Assembly (NCBI GenBank): GCA_019694555.1
Contig: JAIBBS010000036.1
Location: 1-56,334, forward strand
Direction: 5' to 3'
DNA: 56,334 nucleotides
Origin: Nannocystaceae bacterium
GTDB taxonomy: Bacteria > Myxococcota_A > Polyangia > Nannocystales > Nannocystaceae
A program made the translations under genes and the position numbers. The notes beneath the pieces were generated by a model that saw only the letters and a list, made by a program, of their open reading frames with translations, had not been told where the DNA came from and did no database searches. Numbering within the stretch: position 1 is the first letter of the stretch; the number at the start of each line of letters is the position of its first letter. Positions 8,651 to 19,242 of the stretch are shown here, one piece after another.

Positions 8651-8667
8651 ATGCCCTGCGCGGGCAT
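8651..8667. other. Hairpin downstream of the di-heme lipoprotein gene
   Basis: A perfect 6-bp inverted repeat (ATGCCC / GGGCAT) with a 5-nt loop lies 17 nt past the stop of the minus-strand cytochrome gene. No T-run follows on the minus strand, so this is not a standard intrinsic terminator. It could still end transcription or protect a 3' end. The rest of the 163-bp gap shows nothing else. Confidence 0.3.
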
Positions 8668-8683
8668 GCACGGCGCTGCGGTG

Positions 8684-9520
8684 TCAGTGCTGCCGCGCCC
8701 ACTGCTCCATCAGCGCGAGCTCCTCGTCGCTCAGGATCGTCGCGTCGAAGGCCGGCATGTAGCTTCGGCGTTCGTCGGGGCCGACGGCGACGCCGCGATC
8801 GTCGACGACGTGGCCAGAGCGGACTCGGGCGATGAACTCGGGCAGCGTGTCGCTGGCCCCCGAGGTGGTGAACGGGATGTTGTGATACGGCGTCGCGTAG
8901 TCGTCGTCGCCACCGTTGCCGTCGCCGTGACAGAAGCCGCAGTAGTCGGCGAACAGCTCCGCGCCGGTCTGTGGCTTGGGAAAGCCGTCGAGCCACGCGA
9001 GGATCTCGTCGAGCTGCTCGTCGGACACCGTCTGCGCGTCGAAGGCCGTCATCATCGACGGGTGGCCGACCGGCGCGCCGGCGGCATTGACCGTGGCGTT
9101 GGTGTCTCCCGCACGCACGAGGTAGTGGGCGAGCACCGGATCGGCGTGGCGGATCTCGGGCCCTGGCGTCGGGCCGTCGACGACGCCTTCGCCCTCGTCG
9201 CCGTGACACGGCGAGCACTGCATCGCGTACACGGTCATCGCGTCGGGGGGCTCGGTCGGCGCGGTCGTGCCACCGTCGGACTCCGCGCTGCCGGTGGTGC
9301 CGCCCGTCGAGGGATCCTGCGTGCCCGCAGACGCGTCCTGTCCGGTGGCGCCGGCTTCGGTCGTGCCCGAAGACGGCGCGTCGTCGCTGGCCGAGGCGCC
9401 CTGCGCCGTCGTGTCGGCGTTCGTGCTCGCGTTGGTGTCTTCGTCGTCGCCGGGGCTCGTGCAGGCGAGCAACCACCACGCCATCGCGGCGAGACCAGTG
9501 CTGGATCGATGCGCGATCAC
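8684..9520 (-). CDS. Di-heme c-type cytochrome lipoprotein
   Basis: A 278-residue lipoprotein. The signal peptide ends in a lipobox (W-W-L-L-A-C, Cys20), followed by a linker of about 70 residues rich in Ser, Thr, Gly and Asp. Two heme c sites follow: CSPCH at about 102-106 and CGFCH at about 194-198. Each is followed by a Met-containing segment (MMTAFDAQTVSDEQLDEI and YMPAFDATILSDEELALM) that could give the sixth iron ligand. The near-repeat of these segments shows two tandem cytochrome modules. It probably carries electrons at the cell surface or in the periplasm. Its start overlaps the stop of the SGNH lipoprotein gene by 4 bp, so the two are made together; no oxidase or dehydrogenase partner is nearby. 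Confidence 0.88.
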   Translation of the reverse strand: MIAHRSSTGLAAMAWWLLACTSPGDDEDTNASTNADTTAQGASASDDAPSSGTTEAGATGQDASAGTQDPSTGGTTGSAESDGGTTAPTEPPDAMTVYAMQCSPCHGDEGEGVVDGPTPGPEIRHADPVLAHYLVRAGDTNATVNAAGAPVGHPSMMTAFDAQTVSDEQLDEILAWLDGFPKPQTGAELFADYCGFCHGDGNGGDDDYATPYHNIPFTTSGASDTLPEFIARVRSGHVVDDRGVAVGPDERRSYMPAFDATILSDEELALMEQWARQH

Positions 9521-10437
9521 GGCAGCACCTCCTCGGGGATCCCAGCGGCCTGCACCTGCTGGAACAGCAGCAGGTGTCCGACGTCGTCGGGGTGGACGTC
9601 GTCGTACGGGTTGATGTGGACCACGTTGCCCTGGTCGTCGATGAAGGGCGACCAGAAGTCGATCGCGAACTCGCCGAAGGCTTCGAACACCGCGTCACGG
9701 AGCGCAGCGCGCTCGGCGAACTGGTTGGCATCGATCACGAGGTTCGGCTGCGAGGTCGCGATCCACACCTCGACGCCTTCGGCTCCGGCCGTGTCCGCGA
9801 TGAGGCTGTAGTTCGCGACCAGCGCCTCGATGGTGGCGCCGTCGTCGAGCGCGCCGCCGTCGGGGAAGTTGACGATGATCGCGTCGGGCGACGAGCTCAG
9901 CGCCATCGTCACGTTGTGCGCGGGATCGACGGCGGGGAACTGCGGCGGGTTGACGGTGCCGTCGGGCAACGCGTGATAGCTCAGGTAGCCCGCGACCGCG
10001 AGGTTGGTCACCGTCGAGCCCGGTCGCGTCTCGTCGAGGAACGCGGCGTAGCGATTCACCCAGGAGTCTTCGAGCGAGTACCCGCCCTCCACGAGGTTCT
10101 TGCCCGCGGCCGTGGACGCGCCGAGCACGACGATGTGGACCGGCGCGTCGTCGGGCGCGCCGGTGCTGCCGTCGCTGCCCGACGAGGCCTCGCCCCACGA
10201 CGACGTCGAGCCCTCGCTCGTGTCGCTCGTCGTGGCGGTCGCCGCGGTGGTGCCGGCCGTGCTCGCGGCCGTCGCGGCCGAGGTCCCACCGCTCGATGCA
10301 TCGGCATGCCCGCTGCTCTCACCGGTTGCGTCCGTGGAGCTCGCGGGATCGTCGGGCCCCGACTCGCCGTCACCCGCTGCATTCGAACAAGCGAAGAGGA
10401 AGAACTGCGCACAGACGAGCGTGCTCGAACATCGCAT
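9517..10437 (-). CDS. SGNH/GDSL-hydrolase lipoprotein
   Basis: A 306-residue lipoprotein (lipobox F-L-F-A-C, Cys17) with a Ser/Thr/Gly linker to about residue 98. The hydrolase domain shows block I VVLGASTAAG (nucleophile about Ser108), block II NLAVAGY (Gly about 150), block III VNFPDGG (Asn about 190) and block V DDVHPDDVGH (Asp about 280, His about 282), i.e. the complete S-G-N-H set. Such enzymes remove acyl groups from lipids, polysaccharides or peptidoglycan; the substrate is unknown. It is translationally coupled to the di-heme lipoprotein (ATGA). A TAGTGT hexamer ends 6 nt before its ATG, so the pair probably forms its own transcription unit. Confidence 0.85.
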   Translation of the reverse strand: MRCSSTLVCAQFFLFACSNAAGDGESGPDDPASSTDATGESSGHADASSGGTSAATAASTAGTTAATATTSDTSEGSTSSWGEASSGSDGSTGAPDDAPVHIVVLGASTAAGKNLVEGGYSLEDSWVNRYAAFLDETRPGSTVTNLAVAGYLSYHALPDGTVNPPQFPAVDPAHNVTMALSSSPDAIIVNFPDGGALDDGATIEALVANYSLIADTAGAEGVEVWIATSQPNLVIDANQFAERAALRDAVFEAFGEFAIDFWSPFIDDQGNVVHINPYDDVHPDDVGHLLLFQQVQAAGIPEEVLP

Positions 10438-10443
10438 GCCGCG

Positions 10444-10449
10444 ACACTA
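10444..10449 (-). promoter_or_regulatory. -10-like TAGTGT, 6 nt before the SGNH lipoprotein start
   Basis: The minus strand reads CG-TAGTGT, then 6 nt, then ATG at 10437. No Shine-Dalgarno sequence lies between, consistent with a leaderless start. Confidence 0.45.
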
Positions 10450-10503
10450 CGTGCGGCTGGATCGGGGCGCCGCCATGAACTCCTTGCGTAGCGACGGTGC
10501 CGC

Positions 10504-10521
10504 GGCGCCCGGCCGGGTGCC
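10504..10521. other. Possible terminator hairpin after the propeller pair
   Basis: GGCGCCC and GGGTGCC form a 7-bp stem (one G-T pair) with a 4-nt loop, in the 190-bp gap between the stop at 10628 and the next same-strand start at 10437. There is no T-run. The only other recognisable element in this gap is the -10-like hexamer at 10444. Confidence 0.25.
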
Positions 10522-10627
10522 GCTTCCGTGCCGCGCCGCCAACCGCGTTGTCGACGACCACGCACGGGTTTCATGGCCGCCGCAGCCGCAGGGCGATCGC
10601 GCGCGTGGCTGGCCGAAGGGGCAGTCG

Positions 10628-11596
10628 TCACGGACGCGCCCAGTGCAGCGAGGCGATCACCGCTGGCACGTCGGGATCGTCCATGTCCGCCACGACCAGC
10701 AGCTCGATGCCACCATCGGGTGCGACGCCGACGAACTCGATGCCCTCGAGCTTGAGCGAGGTGGGCGCGCCGCTGGCATCGACGATCTCCGCGAGCACGA
10801 TGCCCTGACCGCCGAGCAGGCCGACGCGCGCGCCGAGCACGTCGCCGTCGCGGTAGGTGTCCGGCGAGTCCTCGGCACCGGCGAGGAAGACGATGCGGCC
10901 GTCGGGCAGCGCGGTCGCGTCGGTGAAGCCGAACGGGACGCCGCAGATCTCGCCGAGCTCGACGCGCAGGATCGACAGCAGCCGCGGCGGCGCGTCGCCG
11001 TGATCCAGCCACCGCAAGAACGCAGCGAGTTCGAGGTCGCCGATGGCGTTGGCTGCCGCGCGACCGTCGACCGTGCCGCCGTTGCCGCGCTGGAACAGGT
11101 GCAGGCGATCGCCGTGCACCACGGCGCCCTCGACGTTGAGCGCCGCGCCGGCGAACTCCGGCGCCCGCAGCTGCGCGAACAGCCCTGCGCCGTCGACGAT
11201 GCGGACGCGGTGCGCGACGTCCACGACGACCAGCCGCTCGCGCGCCGGCGTCGAGCCCGAACCGAATGCGAGCAGGCGACCGTCGGGAAGCACCACGCAC
11301 GCCTCGAGGTCCATCTTCGCGGCCTTGTTGCCACGGCGCTCGCTGAAGTGACGCCGACCGCTCGCGTCGGCCGGCAGCACCAGCGGCTCGACCACGCCGC
11401 TGCGTTCGTCGAGCAACGCGAGCGCGTTCACGTCGTCCTGCACGACCACCAGGCGCTCGCCCCAGCGACGCAGGGCGCTGCCGGCCCGCACGTGCTGCGG
11501 TAGATCGCGCGCGTCGTCGGCGACCGCGAAGCGCAGCGGTCGCGGCGGTCCCAGCCGCGCGACCCCGATCGCGCCGACGTTCACCACGGTGGTCAT
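10628..11596 (-). CDS. Conserved hypothetical protein, probable beta-propeller
   Basis: A 322-residue protein without a signal peptide; I cannot name the family. It has repeated short beta-strand blocks ending in P-D-G-R or similar turns (VVLPDGRLLAFGSG, ALPDGRIVFLAG, GVAPDGGIELLVVADMDDPD), the kind of pattern seen in propellers and phytase-like proteins. The ATG at 11596 overlaps the stop of the upstream SMP-30-like lipoprotein by 4 bp, so the two are co-translated and may act on the same ligand on opposite sides of the membrane. A long upstream extension of the open frame into the neighbour is an artefact of high GC. Confidence 0.7.
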   Translation of the reverse strand: MTTVVNVGAIGVARLGPPRPLRFAVADDARDLPQHVRAGSALRRWGERLVVVQDDVNALALLDERSGVVEPLVLPADASGRRHFSERRGNKAAKMDLEACVVLPDGRLLAFGSGSTPARERLVVVDVAHRVRIVDGAGLFAQLRAPEFAGAALNVEGAVVHGDRLHLFQRGNGGTVDGRAAANAIGDLELAAFLRWLDHGDAPPRLLSILRVELGEICGVPFGFTDATALPDGRIVFLAGAEDSPDTYRDGDVLGARVGLLGGQGIVLAEIVDASGAPTSLKLEGIEFVGVAPDGGIELLVVADMDDPDVPAVIASLHWARP

Positions 11597-12615
11597 CGCC
11601 CCGGTGCGCTCCTGCGGCGGCGCGGCGCCGGCGATTCGAAGCGCGCGGGATCGATGAACACCAGCTGGAACGGCAACCGCGGGCGCAGACCGAGCAGGAA
11701 CCGCGCAGTCTGGCCGTTGGCCGCGAACAGCCCGCCGCGTGCGGCGACCACCGCCGTCACGCCGCGGCCGACCGAGCCCCGCGCCGCGTGGGCGGTCGCC
11801 GTGCGCCAGCCGTCGTCGCTGCTGACGCGGAAGATGCGGCGGTCGAACGCGACGTACAGCCGATCGTCGACGAGACGAATGCCGTCGGCCCCGCTGACGA
11901 GGTGAGCGCGGCGCCAGAACGGATCGCCGCCGACGTCGACCGCGGTCACGTCGGTCGGGTCGCTCATGCGGATGCGCAGCAGTGTCGCTGGTTTGTAGTG
12001 GGTGACCAGCATCGTCGCGCCGTCGGGCGTGATGGCGATGCCGTTGAGACCGACCGTGCCCGGGGTGAGCAGGGCGTGGTTGCACCACAGCACCGGATCG
12101 CCGTCCGGGGCGATGCGGTAGATCGCGGCCCGCTCGCGGTCGGTCACGTAGGCCGTGCCGGCAGCGTCGACGGTGAGGTCGTTGCACGACGCGCCCTCGA
12201 CCGCTCGCGCGAGATCGACCTCGCGCACGAGCGCGGCGGAATCGAGATCGAGCACCCACACGCGTCCGGCCTTGGACGCCGGATCCGCGAGCACGCAGAC
12301 CCACAGCCGTCGCGATGCCGAGTCGACGGCCAGCCCCAGCGTCGCGCGGCCGCGCGAGGGCGAGCCGCCGAAGAAGCTCGACTCGCTGCCGTCGACGTCG
12401 ATGCGCGTGACGTCGCCGCGCGCGAGGCTGCCGGTGAAGAACGCTGCGGAGACCTCGTCGAACGCCGCGCCTTCGGGGTGCAGGTCGTCGCGCGCCGAGA
12501 CGTAGGCCCCGCGAAGGCCGCCCGGGGCATGCGAGGCCAGCACGGGCGGAGCGCACGCCGATGCGAAGCCGAGCGCGGCGACGATCGCAGAGGCGGCGGC
12601 TCGCACGAAGGGCAT
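11593..12615 (-). CDS. SMP-30/gluconolactonase-like propeller lipoprotein
   Basis: A 340-residue protein starting at ATG 12615 with a hydrophobic leader and lipobox (F-A-S-A-C, Cys21). The mature part resembles six-bladed SMP-30/NHL-type propellers: LGLAVDSASRRLWV, NDLTVDAAGTAYVTDRE, TVGLNGIAITPDGATMLVTH and GADGIRLVDDRLYVA repeat the pattern G-(L/I)-x-(V/I)-D/T-x-(A/D)-G-x-x-(L/Y)-V. Members are lactonases or sugar/lactone binders, often metal dependent; catalytic activity is not proven here. It is coupled to the 10628-11596 gene (ATGA) and divergent from the Cys-rich lipoprotein gene at 12729. A TACCAT hexamer overlaps its own start codon. Confidence 0.75.
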   Translation of the reverse strand: MPFVRAAASAIVAALGFASACAPPVLASHAPGGLRGAYVSARDDLHPEGAAFDEVSAAFFTGSLARGDVTRIDVDGSESSFFGGSPSRGRATLGLAVDSASRRLWVCVLADPASKAGRVWVLDLDSAALVREVDLARAVEGASCNDLTVDAAGTAYVTDRERAAIYRIAPDGDPVLWCNHALLTPGTVGLNGIAITPDGATMLVTHYKPATLLRIRMSDPTDVTAVDVGGDPFWRRAHLVSGADGIRLVDDRLYVAFDRRIFRVSSDDGWRTATAHAARGSVGRGVTAVVAARGGLFAANGQTARFLLGLRPRLPFQLVFIDPARFESPAPRRRRSAPGR

Positions 12616-12728
12616 GGTAGCGCCGTCGCGATCGCGGCGGCGCAGGCGGGGGCTGCTCGGCGCGAAGCACCGCGACACGGCGCGACCGGACTGCGAACCA
12701 GCGCGGCCGTTGCGTTACTAGGCCCGTG

Positions 12729-13553
12729 ATGGTCGGTGGTCGATGCGGCGGTTGGTGGGTGGTGGCGGCGGTCGTGGGGTGCGGGCCGAGCTCGTCGGCC
12801 GGGTCGGGATCGGAGTCGGGTTCGGACTCGGGGGGGACGACGAACATCTGCGTGACCGGCGGGTGCGACGGATGGGAGACGTCGGCCAGCGTCGGCGAGA
12901 CGACGGACGCGACCAGCGGCAGCAGCGGCGGCACGGTCGCGACGGGGTCGACCAGCAGCGAGAGCTCGACCACGGGTGACGGCCTGCCGTCGTGCGCGTG
13001 TGGGCCCGACGAGGTCTGCGTGCAGTGGGACACCTCGCACGTGTGCATCGATGGATCGGAGTACCAGCTCGACTGCGTGCCCCGCCCACCGACCTGTCCG
13101 GCCGACGACGCGGCGCTGTGCGACTCGATGTTCTGCGTGGTCGATCTGTGCGCCGCCGCGACGTGTGCGATCGAATCGTGCGGACACAGCGATGCGCCGG
13201 TGGCCTGCTCGGGCCAGTCGGCCGTGTGCAATCCGTACGCATCGGCGTGCAGCAAGGGTGAGATCTGCGCGCCCATCGATGGTGACGAGGACGGCGTCTT
13301 CGAGACCGCGACGTGTGTCGCCGCGGCCGGTGACGTCCCCGAAGGCGAAGCGTGTCACCTCGAGAGCTTCGCCAGCGGCGTCGACGACTGCGCCCCAGGG
13401 CTGTGGTGCGCCGACGCGGAGCCGACCGCCGACGGTCTCGTGGGTGTGTGCCGCCCGCTGTGCGGCGGCACGCCGGAGCGCCCGACGTGCCCGCAGGGGC
13501 TGACGTGCGACGTCGCGGAGCCGGGGTTCCTCGCGGTGTGCCGGCCCGCGTGA
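12729..13553 (+). CDS. Cys-rich lipoprotein of unknown function
   Basis: About 274 residues. The leader ends in V-V-G-C, giving a lipoprotein, followed by a long Ser/Gly/Thr/Glu linker (to about residue 85). The C-terminal 190 residues hold more than 20 cysteines in short spacings, such as CACGPDEVC, CDSMFCVVDLC and CPQGLTC, consistent with a disulfide-rich extracellular domain. No catalytic motif is recognised. ATG 12729 is preferred over the adjoining GTG 12726. It is transcribed away from the SMP-30-like gene across a gap of about 113 bp. Confidence 0.7.
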   Translation: MVGGRCGGWWVVAAVVGCGPSSSAGSGSESGSDSGGTTNICVTGGCDGWETSASVGETTDATSGSSGGTVATGSTSSESSTTGDGLPSCACGPDEVCVQWDTSHVCIDGSEYQLDCVPRPPTCPADDAALCDSMFCVVDLCAAATCAIESCGHSDAPVACSGQSAVCNPYASACSKGEICAPIDGDEDGVFETATCVAAAGDVPEGEACHLESFASGVDDCAPGLWCADAEPTADGLVGVCRPLCGGTPERPTCPQGLTCDVAEPGFLAVCRPA

Positions 13554-13582
13554 CGCGGATCGCGGTCGCCGACGCGCGAGCG

Positions 13583-14398
13583 TCAGCGTCGACGCGGCAC
13601 GGCGTAGAGGCGTCGCACCACGCGTTCGGCGATCGGATCGGGTACGCGATCGTGCAGCCATGCGGCGAAGCGCTGGCTGGTGTGGCCGCAGCTGGTGCGC
13701 AGCGGCGGTGAGGGATCGTCGAGCAGACGTGCGATCGTCCTTGCGAACACGATCGGGTCGGCGCCGCCGGCCTCGTCGCGCTCGACGATGGCGAGTGTGC
13801 GCCGCAGCGCGTCGTGATGCACCGACTCCGATCCGCTCGCGGCGGTGAGGCGGCGCGCCGCGGTGAAGCCGGTCTTGAAATCGCCGGGCTCGACCATCGC
13901 GACGCGGATGCCGTCGGCCGCGAGCTCGTGGCGCAGGCTCGCGGTCAGGCCGGCGAGCGCGAACTTGCTGGCGCTGTACATGCCCTGGTACGGCAGCGCG
14001 ATGCGCCCGGCCAGCGACGAGACGTTGACGATGTGCCCGCGACCGGCCCGGCGCATGTGCGGCAGCACGGCCCGGCACACGCGCAGCACCCCGATCACGT
14101 TGGTCTCGAGCTGGGCGCGCGCCTCGGCGGTGCTGGTGTCCTCGAGCGCGCCGGCGAAGCCGAAGCCGGCGTTGTTCACGACCGCATCGATGCGACCGCT
14201 GCGCTCGAGCACGGTCGCGACCGCGCGCGCGACCGAGTCGTCGTCGTCGACGTCCATCGCGAGCATGGTGACGCCACCGTCGTCGTGCCGCGCCGTCCGG
14301 CTGGTGCCGAACACGGTGTCGCCACGCGTCGCGAGCTCGCGCGCGCACGAAAGTCCCAGCCCCGACGACGCCCCGCTGACCAGCACGACCCGCGCCAC
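13583..14398 (-). CDS. Short-chain dehydrogenase/reductase (SDR)
   Basis: A 271-residue classical SDR with the full motif set: VSGASSGLGLSCA (cofactor), NNAGFGFAG, catalytic Ser in IVNVSSLAGR and Tyr/Lys in YSASKFALAGL. The C-terminal extension of about 70 residues is longer than the minimal fold and ends in RRLYAVPRRR. It is cytoplasmic; the substrate is unknown. It begins with GTG and a TAGGCT hexamer ends 7 nt upstream. It is convergent with the Cys-rich lipoprotein gene (29-bp gap). Confidence 0.87.
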   Translation of the reverse strand: MARVVLVSGASSGLGLSCARELATRGDTVFGTSRTARHDDGGVTMLAMDVDDDDSVARAVATVLERSGRIDAVVNNAGFGFAGALEDTSTAEARAQLETNVIGVLRVCRAVLPHMRRAGRGHIVNVSSLAGRIALPYQGMYSASKFALAGLTASLRHELAADGIRVAMVEPGDFKTGFTAARRLTAASGSESVHHDALRRTLAIVERDEAGGADPIVFARTIARLLDDPSPPLRTSCGHTSQRFAAWLHDRVPDPIAERVVRRLYAVPRRR

Positions 14399-14405
14399 AC
14401 GGTGC

Positions 14406-14411
14406 AGCCTA
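14406..14411 (-). promoter_or_regulatory. -10-like TAGGCT, 7 nt before the SDR start
   Basis: The minus strand reads CG-TAGGCT, then 7 nt, then GTG at 14398, in the 42-bp gap to the upstream lipoprotein gene. It suggests the SDR gene can be transcribed independently and leaderlessly. Confidence 0.45.
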
Positions 14412-14440
14412 CGACACCGGTGGCCTCGGCCACCACGTGC

Positions 14441-14926
14441 TCACGGATCCGGCGTCGCGCCCAACAACGTGCCGGTGCACGTCAGCAACGCCGACTCCAG
14501 CTCGGTGCCGCGTTGCCAGCTCACGATGAAGCCGCGGCCGTCGGCGCCGCCGCCGTTGACGTGCACCTCGCGTGGCTCGTCGCGGCTCGCGCCCATGAGG
14601 AAGGCGTACGGACCGTCGCGCAGGCCCGCGAACGCGCCCTCGCGATGCACCCCGGGCGCGTCGAGGCGATAGCGCGCCTCGACGGGGCTGAACTGACGCC
14701 GCGTGCGGTACGGCTCGGCATCCGTGAGCCGTACGGTCGCGTCGGTGAGCGCGAACGTGACCTCGCCCGAGCTGCAGTGCAGCGTGAGCGAGCCTGCGAC
14801 CACCGCGGGTGCTGGCGTCGACGGGGCCGGTGTCGGCGCGGGCGCAGCAGCCGGGGTGCGCGGCGGCGCGGAGGGGTTTCCGTTGCACGCGGCGATCAGC
14901 GAGAGCGTGAGCAGGGGCATGCGCAT
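14441..14926 (-). CDS. Small lipoprotein of unknown function
   Basis: A 161-residue protein from ATG 14926. A short leader (M-R-M-P-L-L-T-L-S-L-I-A-A-C) gives a lipobox at Cys14, followed by a Pro/Ala linker to about residue 45. The globular part has two cysteines (C-S-S-G-E-V-T-F and L-T-C-T-G-T) and beta-rich composition; no family is recognised. An A-tract (CGAAAAAAAGC) lies about 85 nt upstream on the coding strand. The kinase gene ends 142 bp upstream on the same strand. Confidence 0.6.
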   Translation of the reverse strand: MRMPLLTLSLIAACNGNPSAPPRTPAAAPAPTPAPSTPAPAVVAGSLTLHCSSGEVTFALTDATVRLTDAEPYRTRRQFSPVEARYRLDAPGVHREGAFAGLRDGPYAFLMGASRDEPREVHVNGGGADGRGFIVSWQRGTELESALLTCTGTLLGATPDP

Positions 14927-15009
14927 GACGGGTCGTGCCGGCGGCGGCCGGCGTCTGCCTTCGACCACAGGAGGCGCGCGCGTCGTCCCGGTCGCATGCG
15001 CGAGCGAGC

Positions 15010-15016
15010 TTTTTTT
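15010..15016 (-). promoter_or_regulatory. A7 tract upstream of the small lipoprotein gene
   Basis: The minus strand carries CGAAAAAAAGC about 85 nt before the ATG at 14926. The same 11-mer occurs on the plus strand at 26249-26259, 90 nt before the DUF1592 gene. A-tracts are exceptional in this GC-rich window. An UP-element-like promoter role is conceivable but unproven. Confidence 0.3.
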
Positions 15017-15068
15017 CGCGGCCGGGTCGCGAAAGCGCGGGTGGGCGATGGGCTCGGCCGTGTCGCGC

Positions 15069-18008
<2,940 letters not shown>

Positions 18009-18027
18009 GGGGTCCCGGGGTCCGCGG

Positions 18028-19110
18028 TCATGATGCGCCCAATGAGGATGCGGGGCGGCCGCTTCCGCCTTGGAGGGCGGTCGCGGTGGATGTGACGTGG
18101 GTGGCCGCGCGGCGCCGACGAAACCAGCACGGTACCGCCAGCAGCGCGAGCCAACCGCCGCCGGGGCCCCGCGCCGTGCACCCGCAGCCGTCCGCGCCGC
18201 CGGCGGCATCCGGTCCCGCGCTGTTCCAGCCGGCCTCGAGCCCCGCCTCGAGCCCGTCGAGCATGCCGGTGTCCATCATCGGACAGGGCGCTTGCGTGGC
18301 GCTGGCATCGTCGGGACAGGCGTCGTCGCTGTCGCACGCGCCGTCGTGGTCGCGGTCGTCGCTTCCGTCTCGCGGGCACGGATCGCACGCGTTACCGCGG
18401 CCGTCGCCGTCGTCGTCGGCTTGGTCGGCGTCGGCGTTCGCGAAGCAGTCGTCGTCGGCGTTGGCGATGCCGTCGCCGTCGTCGTCGCCGTCCTCTTGGC
18501 CGGGTGCGAAGGTGTCGTACGAATAGTAGTCCCAGACCGTGCGCGAGTGGGCGCAACCACCGAGGTCACCGAAGGACAGCGCCAGCGTGCCACCGTCACC
18601 GTCGGGGCCCGCGAGGTCCAGCAGCGGCGCGCCGTCGGCGAGCAGCCGACGCGTCCCATCGCCCAGGCGCTCCACGCGATAGACGTGCAGCGCACTGGTG
18701 TCGAACGGGGCGCTCGCGCCCGCAGGGCCGTAGACGCGATCGGACCCGAAGAAGATCCGTACCAGCTCGCCGCGATCGTGGATCCACAGCCCGGGCCCGC
18801 CGTTGATGCAATCGCTGGCCGCCACCTCGACGCGCATGCGCACCTCGATCCACCAGCCCTTCTCCGGCCGCACCTCGCGCCACCACTTGCTGTCGGTCGG
18901 CGCGAAGAGAATCCACTCCTCGAAGCCGACGGTGTCCACGGTCATCATGCCGTCGGCGAACGTGCTCACGCCGCCGTCGGCGTGGTGCTCGAAGCCCTGT
19001 TCGATCAGGTCCGCCTCACCGTCGAGCGGGATCACCACCGGCGACGCCGCTGCTGCGCCGGGCCACGCGAGGGCGAACGCACAAACCCACCCACCATTGC
19101 GCCAAACCAT
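18028..19110 (-). CDS. Secreted TSP3-repeat protein with MYXO-CTERM-like C-terminus
   Basis: A 360-residue protein: signal peptide (about 1-22, A-A-A-A-S-P cleavage region), a beta-rich domain possibly of concanavalin/LamG type (about 30-200), then Asp-rich thrombospondin type 3 calcium loops (about 206-268, e.g. DGDGIANADDDC and DDDGDGRGNACDPC). The C-terminus has the MYXO-CTERM layout: GCGC (309-311), a hydrophobic segment (about 318-330) and RRRR (331-334). MYXO-CTERM proteins are processed and displayed on the surface. Unusually, 26 residues follow the Arg cluster, where the family normally ends. ATG 19110 is chosen: TACCGT ends 7 nt upstream. The kinase gene follows 19 nt downstream, so the kinase may sense or control this surface protein. 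Confidence 0.82.
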   Translation of the reverse strand: MVWRNGGWVCAFALAWPGAAAASPVVIPLDGEADLIEQGFEHHADGGVSTFADGMMTVDTVGFEEWILFAPTDSKWWREVRPEKGWWIEVRMRVEVAASDCINGGPGLWIHDRGELVRIFFGSDRVYGPAGASAPFDTSALHVYRVERLGDGTRRLLADGAPLLDLAGPDGDGGTLALSFGDLGGCAHSRTVWDYYSYDTFAPGQEDGDDDGDGIANADDDCFANADADQADDDGDGRGNACDPCPRDGSDDRDHDGACDSDDACPDDASATQAPCPMMDTGMLDGLEAGLEAGWNSAGPDAAGGADGCGCTARGPGGGWLALLAVPCWFRRRRAATHVTSTATALQGGSGRPASSLGAS

Positions 19111-19117
19111 GGTCGCC

Positions 19118-19123
19118 ACGGTA
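19118..19123 (-). promoter_or_regulatory. Extended -10-like TACCGT, 7 nt before the TSP3 gene
   Basis: The minus strand reads TGC-TACCGT, then 7 nt, then ATG 19110. TGnTAnnnT is the extended -10 form. It probably drives the TSP3 gene and the downstream kinase. Confidence 0.5.
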
Positions 19124-19164
19124 GCAGGCGCGCACGGTGGCCGAAAGCGCGGGCGCGGTCGTCC

Positions 19165-19236
19165 GCCGCGTCGCGGTTGTCGGCCTGCAACGGTCACCGA
19201 GGCGACGTCGGCGGTCGCGGCATCGAGGTGGTCGAC
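19165..19236 (-). pseudogene. Remnant of a duplicated tetR 3' end
   Basis: This 72-bp segment aligns without gaps to 19532-19603, the last 24 sense codons of the tetR gene; I count 63 identical bases. In the same frame the minus strand reads V-D-H-L-D-A-A-T-A-D-V...V-A-G-R-Q-P-R-R-G against V-D-D-L-D-A-A-I-A-D-V...V-A-G-L-Q-P-R-R-G-stop in TetR. The stop codon is lost (TCC instead of TCA on the plus strand) and similarity ends abruptly at 19236. It is a fragment, not a functional gene. Confidence 0.8.
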
Positions 19237-19242
19237 CCAGCC

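Noticed and set aside
2197..8835. A plus-strand open frame of more than 2,200 codons opposite the KAP, ABC permease and sigma genes
   Set aside because: Its composition is Arg/Gln/His/Ala-rich without domains, and it is exactly antisense to recognised minus-strand genes. In very high GC DNA with biased third positions, antisense frames stay open by chance.
12613..12620. TACCAT before the SMP-30-like gene as a member of the -10 motif set
   Set aside because: The hexamer overlaps the ATG itself, so transcription from it would start inside the gene; the leader and lipobox require the ATG at 12615.
12144..14348. Long minus-strand open frame crossing the Cys-rich lipoprotein, SDR and propeller genes
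   Set aside because: It overlaps three recognised genes in other frames and reads as low-complexity Arg/Ala/Pro.
15010..15034. T7 run with a perfect TTTCGCG/CGCGAAA hairpin, looking like an intrinsic terminator
   Set aside because: In the direction of the genes here (minus strand) the hairpin is followed by A residues, not T. On the plus strand the T-run precedes the hairpin and no plus-strand gene ends there.
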